The position numbers and the translations under genes were made by a program. A stretch of 64,000 nt of DNA, from contig OY969418.1 in the NCBI GenBank assembly GCA_963699175.1, positions 2,418,001-2,482,000 of the forward strand. The letters run 5' to 3'. The notes under the pieces were generated by a model, which worked only from the letters and a program-made list of their open reading frames with translations, was not told the origin of the DNA and did no database searches. The stretch comes from JACPYM01 sp963699175 (lineage in GTDB: Bacteria; Acidobacteriota; Blastocatellia; RBC074). How positions within the stretch are numbered: the first letter of the stretch is position 1; each line of letters opens with the position of its first letter. Below, piece after piece: positions 46,851 through 56,210 of the stretch.

Positions 46851-48479
46851 CTACTTCTTGATGTAGAACTGATCGAGGAATGCATAGCGCGCCCGCGCCT
46901 TCTCGGCTTCAGCGCGGGTATTCACGTCAATGACAACCCGTTGCCCTTCGCCGAACTTCGGCCAGTTCGGCAACCCCTTGCCGTTGGGATTCGCGGTCTT
47001 GATGAAGTTGGCGAAGTAATCCTGCATGACTTGCGAGACTTTGTAATCGTCCGGCGTCCACGCGTAGACCTTGTTCAAATCGAGATTGCCCATCGCGTAC
47101 TCGATCTCTGCCGAATGGACTGCGCCGCGTGCCGGCGGTCGCGGATTGGCCGCCGCTGGCTGCCCTCGTATGACGCCGCCTGCGAGGCCCGGCTGGGCAT
47201 CACCCATCTCCGGTCGCATCGCCGGACGCGGGCGCGCGTAGAGGTAATAGTAGGTCGGCTTGCCGCCCGTCTTCGTCGCCAAGTCTACCCACTTCCAGGT
47301 GCTGTAAGCGATGAAGCGGTCGCTCGCCAGCGCCTGCGCCGCGTCCATCACTTCGGTTTCGTTCGACGCCGGATAGAGTTTGAAAACCTCTTCGGCCTTG
47401 CCGGGGTAGAGCCGTTCGAGCGCCTTGCGATAGTTTTCGACCGTGGGTTGCTCGCGGCCCAACACGCCGGAGTAACCCGACTCTGCAGAGTTCACTCCGG
47501 CCAGCAGCGGCACGTGCGCCTGCTCGCCAGCGGCGAAAATATCAAACGGCGATTTCGGGAAGAAGTAACCGTCAACCGTCGGAGAGAAACGCGGGAGGCC
47601 CGGCTTCGCGGTCGCTTCGAGCAATTGCTCGGCGGGCATTACGCGTAACGCCGCGAGCGAAGTTATGCCAATAGCCGTCGCAAACTTCTCGCCGTTCTGC
47701 TCGCCTTCTGCCAAAGGCACCGCAGAAAGTGCGCCGAGGATCGAGCCGCTTTCGCCAATCGCGCCTGCAATCAGGTTCTTCGATAGCGGCGAAGCCATCT
47801 GCGCGCTGACCGCGATGGAACCGGCGGATTCACCCGCAATCGTCACGCGCTTCGGATCGCCGCCAAAAGCCGCGATGTTCTGTTGAACCCACTTGAGCGC
47901 CATGTGCTGATCGAACAATGCGTAATTGCCCGAAGCGTGGTGTGGCGATTCTTTCGTCAGTTCAGGATGCGCGAAGAAACCAAACACGCTGAGCCGATAG
48001 CTGATTGTGACGGCTACGATACCTTTCTTCGCCATGCTCTCGCCGTCGTAGCGTCCCTCGGAGCCATCGCCCGCCATAAAGCCACCGCCGAAGTAATAGA
48101 CCAACACTGGTAACTTCTCATTGCCTGATTTGGCGGGCGTCCAGACGTTTAAATAAAGGCAGTCTTCGCTCATCCCGTTCGAGCGGAAGTTCATATCCCC
48201 GAAGATGGGACGCTGCATACAGCGTGGCCCGAATTTATCGGCCTTGCGCACGCCTTGCCAATTCTTGACCGCTTGCGGCGGCTTCCAACGTAACTCTCCG
48301 ACAGGCGGCTCGCCGAACGGAACACCTTTGAAGCTGCGAATGCCGGTGCTTTTGTCCGAAACGCCTTCGAGCGTGCCGTTGGCAAGCTTGACGCGGTCTT
48401 GGGCGAAAGCCCCGTTGGCTAAAATCATAGTCAGCAAAATCGTCAGGATAAAAAGTCGGTTGCGGTCTGTTGAACTCAT
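46851..48479 (-). CDS. Secreted type-B carboxylesterase
   Basis: 542 residues with a signal peptide (RLFILTILLTMILANGAFA). Carboxylesterase family hallmarks: GIRSFKGVPFGEPPVGELRWKPP, SEDCLYLNVW, GGGFMAGDG oxyanion loop, nucleophile elbow GESAGS, and a likely catalytic Glu in the NSAESGYSG region. The expected final His region is replaced by GAVHSAEIEYAMGN, where VHSAE fits the usual position. It hydrolyses carboxylic esters in the periplasm or outside. Neighbours are another hydrolase and a feruloyl-esterase-like enzyme. Confidence 0.9.
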   Translation of the reverse strand: MSSTDRNRLFILTILLTMILANGAFAQDRVKLANGTLEGVSDKSTGIRSFKGVPFGEPPVGELRWKPPQAVKNWQGVRKADKFGPRCMQRPIFGDMNFRSNGMSEDCLYLNVWTPAKSGNEKLPVLVYYFGGGFMAGDGSEGRYDGESMAKKGIVAVTISYRLSVFGFFAHPELTKESPHHASGNYALFDQHMALKWVQQNIAAFGGDPKRVTIAGESAGSIAVSAQMASPLSKNLIAGAIGESGSILGALSAVPLAEGEQNGEKFATAIGITSLAALRVMPAEQLLEATAKPGLPRFSPTVDGYFFPKSPFDIFAAGEQAHVPLLAGVNSAESGYSGVLGREQPTVENYRKALERLYPGKAEEVFKLYPASNETEVMDAAQALASDRFIAYSTWKWVDLATKTGGKPTYYYLYARPRPAMRPEMGDAQPGLAGGVIRGQPAAANPRPPARGAVHSAEIEYAMGNLDLNKVYAWTPDDYKVSQVMQDYFANFIKTANPNGKGLPNWPKFGEGQRVVIDVNTRAEAEKARARYAFLDQFYIKK

Positions 48480-48556
48480 CTGAACTATTCCTTTCAGGTT
48501 GGTCTTTGCCTGATCTTAGAGCCTGATGCTAGATCAAGCACGCCTTACGAGAAGTT

Positions 48557-48644
48557 AGTTCACCACAGAGACGCCGAGATCGCGGAGGTCTCGCAGAGTT
48601 GTCTCTGCGAGACCTCTGTGCATTCTGCGTCTCTGCGGTGAACT
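48557..48644. repeat. Inverted repeat (TTCACC-CAGAGACGC family)
   Basis: 42-bp arms at 48557-48598 and 48603-48644 match at 35 of 42 positions with a 4-bp loop, giving a long hairpin with a few bulges. It belongs to the same family as 38457-38569 by its outer sequence. Confidence 0.85.
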
Positions 48645-48680
48645 GCCATTTCTCAACACGCCTTTTTGAAATTGCCCTAG

Positions 48681-49943
48681 CTACATCGCAGTCTTCGTCT
48701 GGAAAAGTTGCGGCGCGAACTCGTTCAGATAATTGCGCCAGTTGATCCAGGTATGACCGCCGTCGCTTTCGCGCGTGACCGGTGCGAAGCCATGCTTTTT
48801 GAGCATTTCCACCGTGTTGCGGCTGGTGCTAAGCAGGAAGTCATCTTTGCCGATGCCGACCCAGAATAGCTTCAAACCCTTTTTCAAACTGGCGTCGTCG
48901 AGTTTGGCCTGATTCTGTTTAATCCACGCTTCGCCAGCGGGCGTGATCTGTGCCGGAGTGTTTGCCGCAGGCGGCGCGCCCGCGCCCGGAGCTTGGCGCG
49001 CGAAGACGTTGAGCAAGCCCGAACTGAAAACGCCGACGTAGGCGAACTTTTCCTGATTCGGCAGCGCGATGTTGAGCGTCTGATTGCCACCCATCGAGAG
49101 ACCCGCAATCGCGCGATTCTCGCGGCCCGCGAGCACGCGGTAGTTCTTTTCGACATACGGCATGATGTCGGTCATGAAATCTTGAATGAATTCATCCGGC
49201 GGCGGCGCGGCGCTGCTGCCCGACGGCGCGGTGCCTTGTATTGGCCCTCGGCCTGTTGGACGCGTGTGTCCCGCGGGCATGACGATGATCATCGGCTTGG
49301 CTTTTTTGGCCGCGATCAAGTTGTCGAGGATGAAACCAGCGCGCCCGACAGATGTCCACGAATCATCGCAATCGCCTGCGCCGTGCAGCAGGTAGAAGAC
49401 CGGGAACTTGCCCTGCCCTGCCTCATAACCCGGCGGCGTGTAGACGTGCATGCGGCGGAATTTGCTGAGCGCCGTTGAGTAGTAAGTAACCGCCGCGACT
49501 GCGCCGTGCGGCACATTCTTCGTGTCTGAAAATTCCGAACCGGGCACGTGAACGAGGCTCCAGACGTTGTTGTTCGATTCGCTCACCAACGGGTTGCGCG
49601 GGTCAATCACACTCACGCCGCCGACGTTGAAGTTGTAGCGGTACGAACCGGGCGCAATCGGGCCGATGGTCAGCTCCCAAATGCCCTTGTCGCCTTTCGT
49701 CATCGGCTTGCCCTGCCCCATGCCTGGAATGTCGCCGCCCGTGAGCCTGACGTTTTCGGCCTGTGGCGCGAGTATGCGAAAAGTGATTTGCCGGTCAGCC
49801 AGCACTTCCGGCGAAATGACGACGGGCGGTGGCGTCGGTTGAGCTGCTGGCGCCGCAGATTGCGCCAAAGCCGCTGTAAAGAGGCTGGACGCCGCCAAGA
49901 ACACGACGGCGGCAGTGCGAATGATCAATCTTCCAACATTCAT
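48681..49943 (-). CDS. Secreted esterase D/feruloyl-esterase-like protein with N-terminal E-set domain
   Basis: 420 residues. ATG 49943 (MNVGRLIIRT) is preferred over an upstream TTG. After the signal peptide and a Pro-rich linker comes a CBM48/E-set-like domain (ITFRILAPQAENVRLTGGD, GIWELTIGPIAPGSYRYNF). An esterase-D domain follows with PVFYLLHGAGDCDDSW, the elbow AGLSMGGNQTL and catalytic-His context DGGHTWINW. The same domain order occurs in xylanase-associated feruloyl esterases (XynZ type). It probably cleaves feruloyl or related esters from plant polymers. It is the gene directly downstream of the TonB receptor. Confidence 0.85.
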   Translation of the reverse strand: MNVGRLIIRTAAVVFLAASSLFTAALAQSAAPAAQPTPPPVVISPEVLADRQITFRILAPQAENVRLTGGDIPGMGQGKPMTKGDKGIWELTIGPIAPGSYRYNFNVGGVSVIDPRNPLVSESNNNVWSLVHVPGSEFSDTKNVPHGAVAAVTYYSTALSKFRRMHVYTPPGYEAGQGKFPVFYLLHGAGDCDDSWTSVGRAGFILDNLIAAKKAKPMIIVMPAGHTRPTGRGPIQGTAPSGSSAAPPPDEFIQDFMTDIMPYVEKNYRVLAGRENRAIAGLSMGGNQTLNIALPNQEKFAYVGVFSSGLLNVFARQAPGAGAPPAANTPAQITPAGEAWIKQNQAKLDDASLKKGLKLFWVGIGKDDFLLSTSRNTVEMLKKHGFAPVTRESDGGHTWINWRNYLNEFAPQLFQTKTAM

Positions 49944-50026
49944 CTCTCTCGTTCCTTTCAATCGGTAAAAGACAGGCCGGAGGCTGACATCTCAGTCTCC
50001 GGCCTGGCGTGTAAATCAGCGCGGGC

Positions 50027-53000
50027 TTAGAACTGGAAGCGCGCTGAAAGTTGCATATTGCGCGGCGGCCGCACCGAGGTAACGGCGCCGAAGCCGGTTT
50101 TGTTGAAAGCCCCGGTTACTGGATCAATCACTAGATTGGTCGGTTTCGCCTCAGTGATATTGTTCACGTTCAACGTCGTGTTGTAGCCGTCGAATTGCGT
50201 ATGGTTCAAAGCATTGAAGGCATCCACGCGAATCTCGAACTTCATCTGCTCCTTGATCTTGAACTCCTTCGACAGCGACAGATCCCAGGCATTGATCGGA
50301 GAGCGATACAGGAAGTTGCGGCCTGATTCGAGTCCGAGACTGCCTAGTCCCGGCGTGGTGAACGCCGCGACGTTGAATTGCCGATAGGGGTCGCTGCTGG
50401 AGCCTTTGCCCGGATCGCCGACGATGACAATCCGACCGCCTTCGATTTGCTGCGTGCCCGTCACACCGTAGCCCGAAAGCCCAGGAATCGAGAAGCCGAT
50501 GTTGTAAGGCGCGCCCGTTTGGTAGCGGTAGATACCGGAAATCTGCCAATCGTTGGCGAGATAGCCGAGCGCCTTGCTCTCGGTTGCTTTGGGCAGTTCG
50601 TAGACCCAGTTGACGTTGAAGTTATGCCGCCGGTCAAAATCCTGCGGCGCGTAGTTGGCGCGGTGTTGATTGCCATCAATACGCGGCGCGCCAAAGCCAT
50701 TGATGCCCGGCAGATCATTGGCCTGCGTGCCGAGCGCCTTGCTCCAGGTGTAAGTCACGCCCAACAACAGCCCCTTCGAGAAGCGGCGGTTGATGGAGGT
50801 TTGCAGCGAATGGTAGTTCGAACTGGAGGCCGGTTCGATGTACGAGATATTCCCGAAGCCTTGATATGGGCGCAGGAAATCAACGGGAAGTGCGTTTGCG
50901 CCAGTTGTGTTGGCTGCCAGCGTCGGGTCCTGATTCTGCGGCAGATAGGCCGCGCCGTAATTCGGAGCATTGATGTTGCGCCGTTGCAGCAGGTGGACGC
51001 CGAGCGTGCCGACGTAGGAGACATCGAGCACGGAATCGAGCGGCAGTTTTTTCTGCACGCCGATGTTGAAGGCGTAAGTTGTCGGCGATTTGCCTTCGTG
51101 GTCATAGGCTACCAACGCCGGAGGCGCCAGCAACACTTGGCCGGAATTGAGTTCCTGCATCCGTCCGAAGAAGAAGGTTGGCTCAAGCGTGGTCGGCGGA
51201 TTTCTTACCAGGTCGAAGACCACGTTGCCTTGTGGGCGGTCATAGAACATGCCGGCGCCACCGCGTACCACCATTGACTGATCGCCGAGGACGTCGAAAG
51301 CGAAGCCGAAGCGCGGCGCGAAGTGAACGCCGCGATTCTTATAGACGCCCTTTTCGATGCCTGCGCCTGCCTGCACAACACCGTTGGTCAATTTCCCGGT
51401 GTTCGGCACAAGGCGTCCGATGTAAGCGCCATCAATGGTGTTGCTCGCCGAAGGGACAAAACCCGCTACGATGGCCGTCGGATCAACCGCACGGCGATTG
51501 GCTCCGCTACATGGTGCAACGTTGCCAATGCAAACCGGGCGATAAAGTCGCGGCGCATCCGCCGGATTGTAGCGGTTGGGCAGGAAATTCGCCGCCTGCA
51601 AGTCTTCGTCGAATTGCGGCTGAATCCAGTAGAAACGCATGCCGTAATCCAGTGTCAGGCGACTGGTGACCTTCCAGTTGTCCTGCGCGAACCACTCGAT
51701 GTTGTTGTAGCGATACTTGCCGATGATGTAGGCCGACGCCTGATTGAATTGGTTGTAGATGCCCAGCGCCGCATTGGCAAACCCAAACTGTGAATCAAGC
51801 GGATTCGAGGTATTGTCGGCGAAATTGTACTGCCCGTTGTTATTGGCAAAGCTGCTTTGCGGTTTGAAGCTGTTTTGCCAGAAGGCTCCCACTTTGATCG
51901 TGTGCTGGCGCGCCACCTTGGCGACGCTTACCGACCAGTCGCGGGTGGTGTTGAAGTTATAGAACGGTGCATTGTTCGAGCCGATGTTGGGTGCGTTGGC
52001 GATGCGCCCGCCAAAGACGAACTGTGGCGGCGAATCAATCTGCACAGCGCCAGGATAGATCACCGGAATGCCGGTCAGTCCGAGTCCGTTGCGGTTGAAC
52101 TTCGAGTTGGCCGGATTGATGTCAATCGAATTGTGACTGCCGCCGATGGTCGCTTCCAGAATCAAGCTCGAGCTAAGCGATCCGTTTACGGTCACAGCGT
52201 AGCTATTGCGCGGGTTCGGGAAGATCACATTGTAATCAGGCAGGTTAGTTCCCAGCACGAACGACCCATAAGGCAGCGTTTGGGTATTCGCGACCTTGAT
52301 ATAACGCCCGTAGACGTGCCAGGCGTTGGTCAGATTGTAGTCAATGCGAACCAAGTCCTGGTGCTGCGGCTGATTGGAGGGCTGCTCCGTCACGTAGTTG
52401 AAACCTACACCGGTCGTGTTGGGCAGTGGGTAAAGCTTCAGGATGTTGAGGCCGATACCGTAAAGCCGGTTGGCCGGAATCTTGCCCAGAACACCGCCGT
52501 CGCGGAAGCATGCGCCTTGATAGTTAATGTTCGGATTCGGATTGGTAGCTGGCGTCGCCTGACAGAGATTGGTGGCGTTGGCGAGCGTGTAATCGCGGAT
52601 GTACGGGAATAGATTGCCCGCGTTGTCACGCGTCTGAGAAAAGTCGCCCGCGCGCTCCAAGGCCGTCGGTACAGTCACACGTGTCGGGGCAGCGGGCGGG
52701 ATGAAGCGTTTTTGATACTCTTCGCTGAAAAAGAAAAAGAGCTTCTGCTTGTCCTGATTGAAGACCTTCGGAATGTAGATCGGCCCACCGATGTTGTAGC
52801 CGATGTCGCGCTGATCGAGGCGCGGCTTGTTCAATATCTTCGTGCCATCCGCTGCGGTAGCCTTGTCACGGTTGTTGATCCAGGTGTTGGCGTTCAGCCC
52901 GTCGTGGCGGCGGAAGACATAAAAGCCGCCGTGGAAATCGCGCGTGCCAGCGCGTGTCACCGCGCTGATCTGCGCGCCTGCCGAGCGCCCATATTCGGCC

Positions 53001-53680
53001 TGATAGTTGGAAGTCAGCACCTTGAATTCGGCGACCGAGTCGAGGTTCAGGCTCAGCAGCGTACCATTGTTGCCGGTGTCCACAATCGCCACGCCGTCGA
53101 GCGTCAGGTTGTTGGCGCTACTGCGCAACCCGTTCGCAAAGATGTTGGTAATCGCGTCGCTCGAACCGTTGTTCGTGTTGAAGATGATGCCGGGCGTCAG
53201 CGAAGCCAGCGGAGTGAAGCCGCGCCCATTAACCGCGATGCTGCGTAGCGCCTCACCCTGAATCGCGAGAGAACGCTCGGCGCTCTCAGCCTGGATTTGC
53301 GTAGCCTCGGCGGTAATCGTCACCGTTTCGCTGGCCGCGCCCACTGCCAGCCCTAAATCGCCGAGCGTGAGCTTGTCATTTGCCACCAGCAAAATGCTGG
53401 TGCGTTCCAGCTTCTTGAAGCCCTTGGCTTCGACCGCCAAAGTGTAGGTGCTGGGCGGCAATTGCGGGAAAACGAAACGTCCCTCTTTGTCGGATGTAAC
53501 GGTCAAAGAGAAGCCTTTGGCTTCATCGCTGACGCTGACCGAAGCGCCCGCGACCGCGGCCTGCTGCGCATCAACCACGCTGCCGGCAATCGAGCCGCTG
53601 GTGGTTTGCGCAACTACGCCCAGGGATATTAACGCGAGGGCAAAGATGAGAAGACAACTGAACCTGATCATCGGAAACAT
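50027..53680 (-). CDS. TonB-dependent receptor with carboxypeptidase-regulatory-like N-terminal domain
   Basis: 1217 residues. ATG 53680 has GGAGG about 6 nt upstream. A signal peptide precedes a carboxypeptidase-D regulatory-like domain (SGSIAGSVVDAQQAAVAGASVSVSD), a plug domain (IAVNGRGFTPLASLTPG) and a long barrel ending in LSARFQF, the C-terminal Phe signature of outer-membrane proteins. This Oar-like architecture is very common in Acidobacteria. It should import a large substrate with TonB energy; the neighbouring esterases suggest plant-derived esters or oligomers. Its leader carries two hairpins and the divergent lysR lies upstream. Confidence 0.93.
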   Translation of the reverse strand: MFPMIRFSCLLIFALALISLGVVAQTTSGSIAGSVVDAQQAAVAGASVSVSDEAKGFSLTVTSDKEGRFVFPQLPPSTYTLAVEAKGFKKLERTSILLVANDKLTLGDLGLAVGAASETVTITAEATQIQAESAERSLAIQGEALRSIAVNGRGFTPLASLTPGIIFNTNNGSSDAITNIFANGLRSSANNLTLDGVAIVDTGNNGTLLSLNLDSVAEFKVLTSNYQAEYGRSAGAQISAVTRAGTRDFHGGFYVFRRHDGLNANTWINNRDKATAADGTKILNKPRLDQRDIGYNIGGPIYIPKVFNQDKQKLFFFFSEEYQKRFIPPAAPTRVTVPTALERAGDFSQTRDNAGNLFPYIRDYTLANATNLCQATPATNPNPNINYQGACFRDGGVLGKIPANRLYGIGLNILKLYPLPNTTGVGFNYVTEQPSNQPQHQDLVRIDYNLTNAWHVYGRYIKVANTQTLPYGSFVLGTNLPDYNVIFPNPRNSYAVTVNGSLSSSLILEATIGGSHNSIDINPANSKFNRNGLGLTGIPVIYPGAVQIDSPPQFVFGGRIANAPNIGSNNAPFYNFNTTRDWSVSVAKVARQHTIKVGAFWQNSFKPQSSFANNNGQYNFADNTSNPLDSQFGFANAALGIYNQFNQASAYIIGKYRYNNIEWFAQDNWKVTSRLTLDYGMRFYWIQPQFDEDLQAANFLPNRYNPADAPRLYRPVCIGNVAPCSGANRRAVDPTAIVAGFVPSASNTIDGAYIGRLVPNTGKLTNGVVQAGAGIEKGVYKNRGVHFAPRFGFAFDVLGDQSMVVRGGAGMFYDRPQGNVVFDLVRNPPTTLEPTFFFGRMQELNSGQVLLAPPALVAYDHEGKSPTTYAFNIGVQKKLPLDSVLDVSYVGTLGVHLLQRRNINAPNYGAAYLPQNQDPTLAANTTGANALPVDFLRPYQGFGNISYIEPASSSNYHSLQTSINRRFSKGLLLGVTYTWSKALGTQANDLPGINGFGAPRIDGNQHRANYAPQDFDRRHNFNVNWVYELPKATESKALGYLANDWQISGIYRYQTGAPYNIGFSIPGLSGYGVTGTQQIEGGRIVIVGDPGKGSSSDPYRQFNVAAFTTPGLGSLGLESGRNFLYRSPINAWDLSLSKEFKIKEQMKFEIRVDAFNALNHTQFDGYNTTLNVNNITEAKPTNLVIDPVTGAFNKTGFGAVTSVRPPRNMQLSARFQF

Positions 53681-53745
53681 TTTTATCCTCCGTAGACAAG
53701 CAAGGACGCACGCCACGCGAGACATACGTCGAGTTGAACTGACTC

Positions 53746-53814
53746 GGCAGTCCTCCAGCGCCGGGGCTGGCCGACTACCCTTTAAGTGGTTTCAGCACAC
53801 CTGGGAGTTCCAGG
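53746..53814 (-). promoter_or_regulatory. Two-hairpin leader upstream of the TonB receptor
   Basis: Hairpin 1: GGCAGTC (53746-53752) pairs with GACTACC (53773-53779) except one position, enclosing an inner CCAGC/GCTGG stem. Hairpin 2: CCTGG (53800-53804) with CCAGG (53810-53814) and loop GAGTT. They would lie in the 5' untranslated RNA 65-135 nt before the start codon. It could be a structured leader; no known riboswitch matches by eye. Confidence 0.35.
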
Positions 53815-54059
53815 CCTGTCTTTCATCTCAGCATTGCAGATTTAAGAAGCTGTTGGCAGTCGCTTGGCCCGCGCCAACGTCAAAGCTCGTCTGCGCCAAA
53901 TCAGCGGGCTGCCCCGTCCCAAGCTACCAGTTACCTGGGCCTGCTACTGCGGGTCGGCCTTAACGCTGCGGCCATGTTCAATGTGTGCTTCTTGGTGCAA
54001 GAAAAAGTAAAGGCGCGTGAGAGTAACACCGGCTGGCTTTTAATTGAATTGAATTATTT

Positions 54060-54074
54060 TTATAACAGTAATAA
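54060..54074. promoter_or_regulatory. Possible LysR-type operator
   Basis: TTATAACAGTAATAA is a near-palindrome with TTAT/ATAA arms, containing the T-N11-A pattern of LysR boxes. It ends 9 nt before the lysR start, compatible with autoregulation and control of the divergent TonB gene. Confidence 0.3.
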
Positions 54075-54083
54075 CCTGCCGTT

Positions 54084-54992
54084 ATGAGTTACTTTGACCT
54101 GAATCTGCGCCAACTCCAAGCCTTCAATACGGTAGCCAGGCTCAACAGCTTTACCCGAGCCGCGCAGTTATTACACCTTTCGCAACCCGCGTTGACCAAG
54201 CAAGTCCGTCAACTGGAGGAAACGCTGGGCGTCCGTCTGTTCGACCGCAACACCAGGACGGTGGAGTTGACCCGCATCGGCAAAGAGCTTGCCCCGGTGG
54301 TCAGCCAGTTGCTGCAGGAGATCGAGGCGGTCGTGGTCAACACGAAAGAGTTGGCCGCGCAAAGCCGGGGCGCCATCAGGATTGCCGCGCTCCCTTCCAT
54401 TGCCTCGACCATTCTCCCCACAGCCGTCGCCCGCTTTAAGGAGCAGTATCCCGGAGTTTCAGTGCTCCTCAAAAACGTCATTACGCAACGCCTTGTCGCA
54501 ACAGTTAAAGCCGAGGAGGTGGACTTCGGCATCGGGAGCTTGAATGTAACAGACCCCCAAGTCCGCTTTTCACTGCTCCTGCGGGATCGGATGATCGTCG
54601 TCTTTCCGCCGGGCTCCGCGCTCGAACGAAAGAAGGTGATCGGATTAAAAGATTTGGTCGGCTTGCCTTTGGTGCTGATGGACCCGGACAGCAGCGTGCG
54701 AAAGTTGGTTGACCGGGCCTTCGAGTCAATCGGCCAATTTGCCAAGCCGGCCTTCGAGGCGACTTACATGTCTACTGCCGCCGGGATGGTCAAGGCCGGG
54801 CTTGGGGTCACGATTCTTCCGTCATCGGCCTTTGAAATGGGACAGCTAACCGGCCTCCTCACGCGCCCGCTCAAGCACCCGGCGCTCACCAGAGAAATCG
54901 GGGTTATTCAGAAAGCTGGGCGCTCGCTCTCACCCGCTGCCGAAAGCTTCCTGAAAACGCTGAAGGCTGTCTGCAAAGGGTTGAGTAAGTAA
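54084..54992 (+). CDS. LysR-family transcriptional regulator
   Basis: 302 residues. The N-terminal winged helix-turn-helix is classic (LRQLQAFNTVARLNSFTRAAQLLHLSQPALTKQVRQLEETLG, VRLFDR). The periplasmic-binding-like effector domain covers residues about 90-295 (GAIRIAALPSIASTILP, DFGIGSL, VKAGLGVTILPSSA). It is divergent from the TonB receptor and esterase genes and convergent with the aromatic operon, so it is a candidate regulator of either. The effector may be a phenolic acid, by inference from context only. Confidence 0.93.
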   Translation: MSYFDLNLRQLQAFNTVARLNSFTRAAQLLHLSQPALTKQVRQLEETLGVRLFDRNTRTVELTRIGKELAPVVSQLLQEIEAVVVNTKELAAQSRGAIRIAALPSIASTILPTAVARFKEQYPGVSVLLKNVITQRLVATVKAEEVDFGIGSLNVTDPQVRFSLLLRDRMIVVFPPGSALERKKVIGLKDLVGLPLVLMDPDSSVRKLVDRAFESIGQFAKPAFEATYMSTAAGMVKAGLGVTILPSSAFEMGQLTGLLTRPLKHPALTREIGVIQKAGRSLSPAAESFLKTLKAVCKGLSK

Positions 54993-55022
54993 ATGCGCGC
55001 TACCCTGCGGCGGCTGAACGTC

Positions 55023-56201
55023 TTACCAATCAAATGGCAATCCCGTGTAATTTTCCGCGAGTGCCATTGCGGCCGCCCTCGAACTGGTCACGTATGCTAA
55101 CTCGGCAAGTTGAAGACGTTGCTGGAAAGGAGTTGCTTCAGGAAAACGATGCAGCAGCGCAGTCATCCACCACGAGAAATGCTCGGCGCGCCAGACACGG
55201 CGCAGACAGGTTTCTGAATATTGCGCCAGCAAATGGGTTTGCCCACTTTTGTAAAACGCCGCGAGCGCGCGTGATAAAACGCGAACATCGGCCACCGCCA
55301 GATTCATCCCCTTCGCCCCGGTTGGCGGCACAATGTGCGCGGCGTCGCCAGCCAGAAAGAGCTGGCCGTACTGCATCGGCTCGACCACAAAGCTGCGCAT
55401 CGGCGTGATGCCTTTTTGCAGGATCGGCCCTTCTTCAAGTCGAATGCTTTCGTCCACACCCAAGCGCAATTCCAGTTCTTGCCAAATGCGCTCATCGGGC
55501 CAATTGGCACTCTCTTCATCAGGCTCACACTGAATGTACAGCCGCGTGATCTCCGGCGAACGCATGCTGAAGAGGGCAAAGCCGCGCGGGTGATTGCAGT
55601 AGATCAACTCTTCGGACGGAGGTTTAGATTGCGCGAGGATGCCGAGCCAGCCAAAAGGCCAGACCCGTTCGAACACATTCAACACGCCCATCGGAATTGA
55701 AGACCGGCAAATCCCGTGAAAGCCGTCGCAGCCGCCGATGAAATCGCAAACAAGCTCGTGCGCCTCGCCACCACTGCGAAAGCGAATCTTGGGCGCGTCG
55801 GTGTCGAGTTCGTGAAGACTGGTTTCTTCGACTTCAAAGAAAATCTGCCCGCCTGCATCCAACCTGGCTTTGATCAAATCTTTGACGACCTCTTGCTGGC
55901 CGTACACGGTGATAGCACGCCCACCTGTCAGTTCGTGCAGGTTGAGGCGCTGGCGCTGGCCCGCAAAACTGAGTTCGATGCCGTGATGAACCAGGCCCTG
56001 CTGCCGCATGCGTTCGCCAACGCCCGCCTCGTTCAATGCGTTCACCGTTCCCTGTTCCAGCACGCCCGCGCGCACGCGGCTTTCGATGTACTCGCGGCTG
56101 CGCTTTTCGATAACGATGGATTCGATACCGTGCTGATGTAGCAGGTGCGCGAGCAACAATCCCGCAGGGCCTGCGCCGACGATGCCAACCTGGGTTCGCA
56201 T
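55023..56201 (-). CDS. pobA: 4-hydroxybenzoate 3-monooxygenase
   Basis: 392 residues, matching the family's about 394. It has the FAD-binding GAGPAGLLLAHLL, the DG motif GGCDGFHG and GDAAHIVPPTGAKGMN. The substrate-site region IYCNHPRGFALFSMRSPEITRLYIQ keeps the Tyr, Ser, Arg and Tyr positions that bind 4-hydroxybenzoate in PobA, and AENYTGLP preserves the C-terminal active-site Tyr. It converts 4-hydroxybenzoate plus NAD(P)H and O2 to protocatechuate in the cytoplasm. It is the last gene of the phenolic operon, 9 bp after feruloyl-CoA synthase. Confidence 0.93.
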   Translation of the reverse strand: MRTQVGIVGAGPAGLLLAHLLHQHGIESIVIEKRSREYIESRVRAGVLEQGTVNALNEAGVGERMRQQGLVHHGIELSFAGQRQRLNLHELTGGRAITVYGQQEVVKDLIKARLDAGGQIFFEVEETSLHELDTDAPKIRFRSGGEAHELVCDFIGGCDGFHGICRSSIPMGVLNVFERVWPFGWLGILAQSKPPSEELIYCNHPRGFALFSMRSPEITRLYIQCEPDEESANWPDERIWQELELRLGVDESIRLEEGPILQKGITPMRSFVVEPMQYGQLFLAGDAAHIVPPTGAKGMNLAVADVRVLSRALAAFYKSGQTHLLAQYSETCLRRVWRAEHFSWWMTALLHRFPEATPFQQRLQLAELAYVTSSRAAAMALAENYTGLPFDW

Positions 56202-56210
56202 AAGGTTTCC

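Larger units (their letters stand above)
53726..54083. other. Divergent regulatory region between the TonB receptor and lysR
   Basis: 358 bp without a gene. It contains the leader hairpins at 53746-53814, an AT-rich stretch near 54040-54065, and a symmetrical LysR-box-like site at 54060-54074. Promoters for both genes are expected here but not precisely assigned. Confidence 0.5.
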
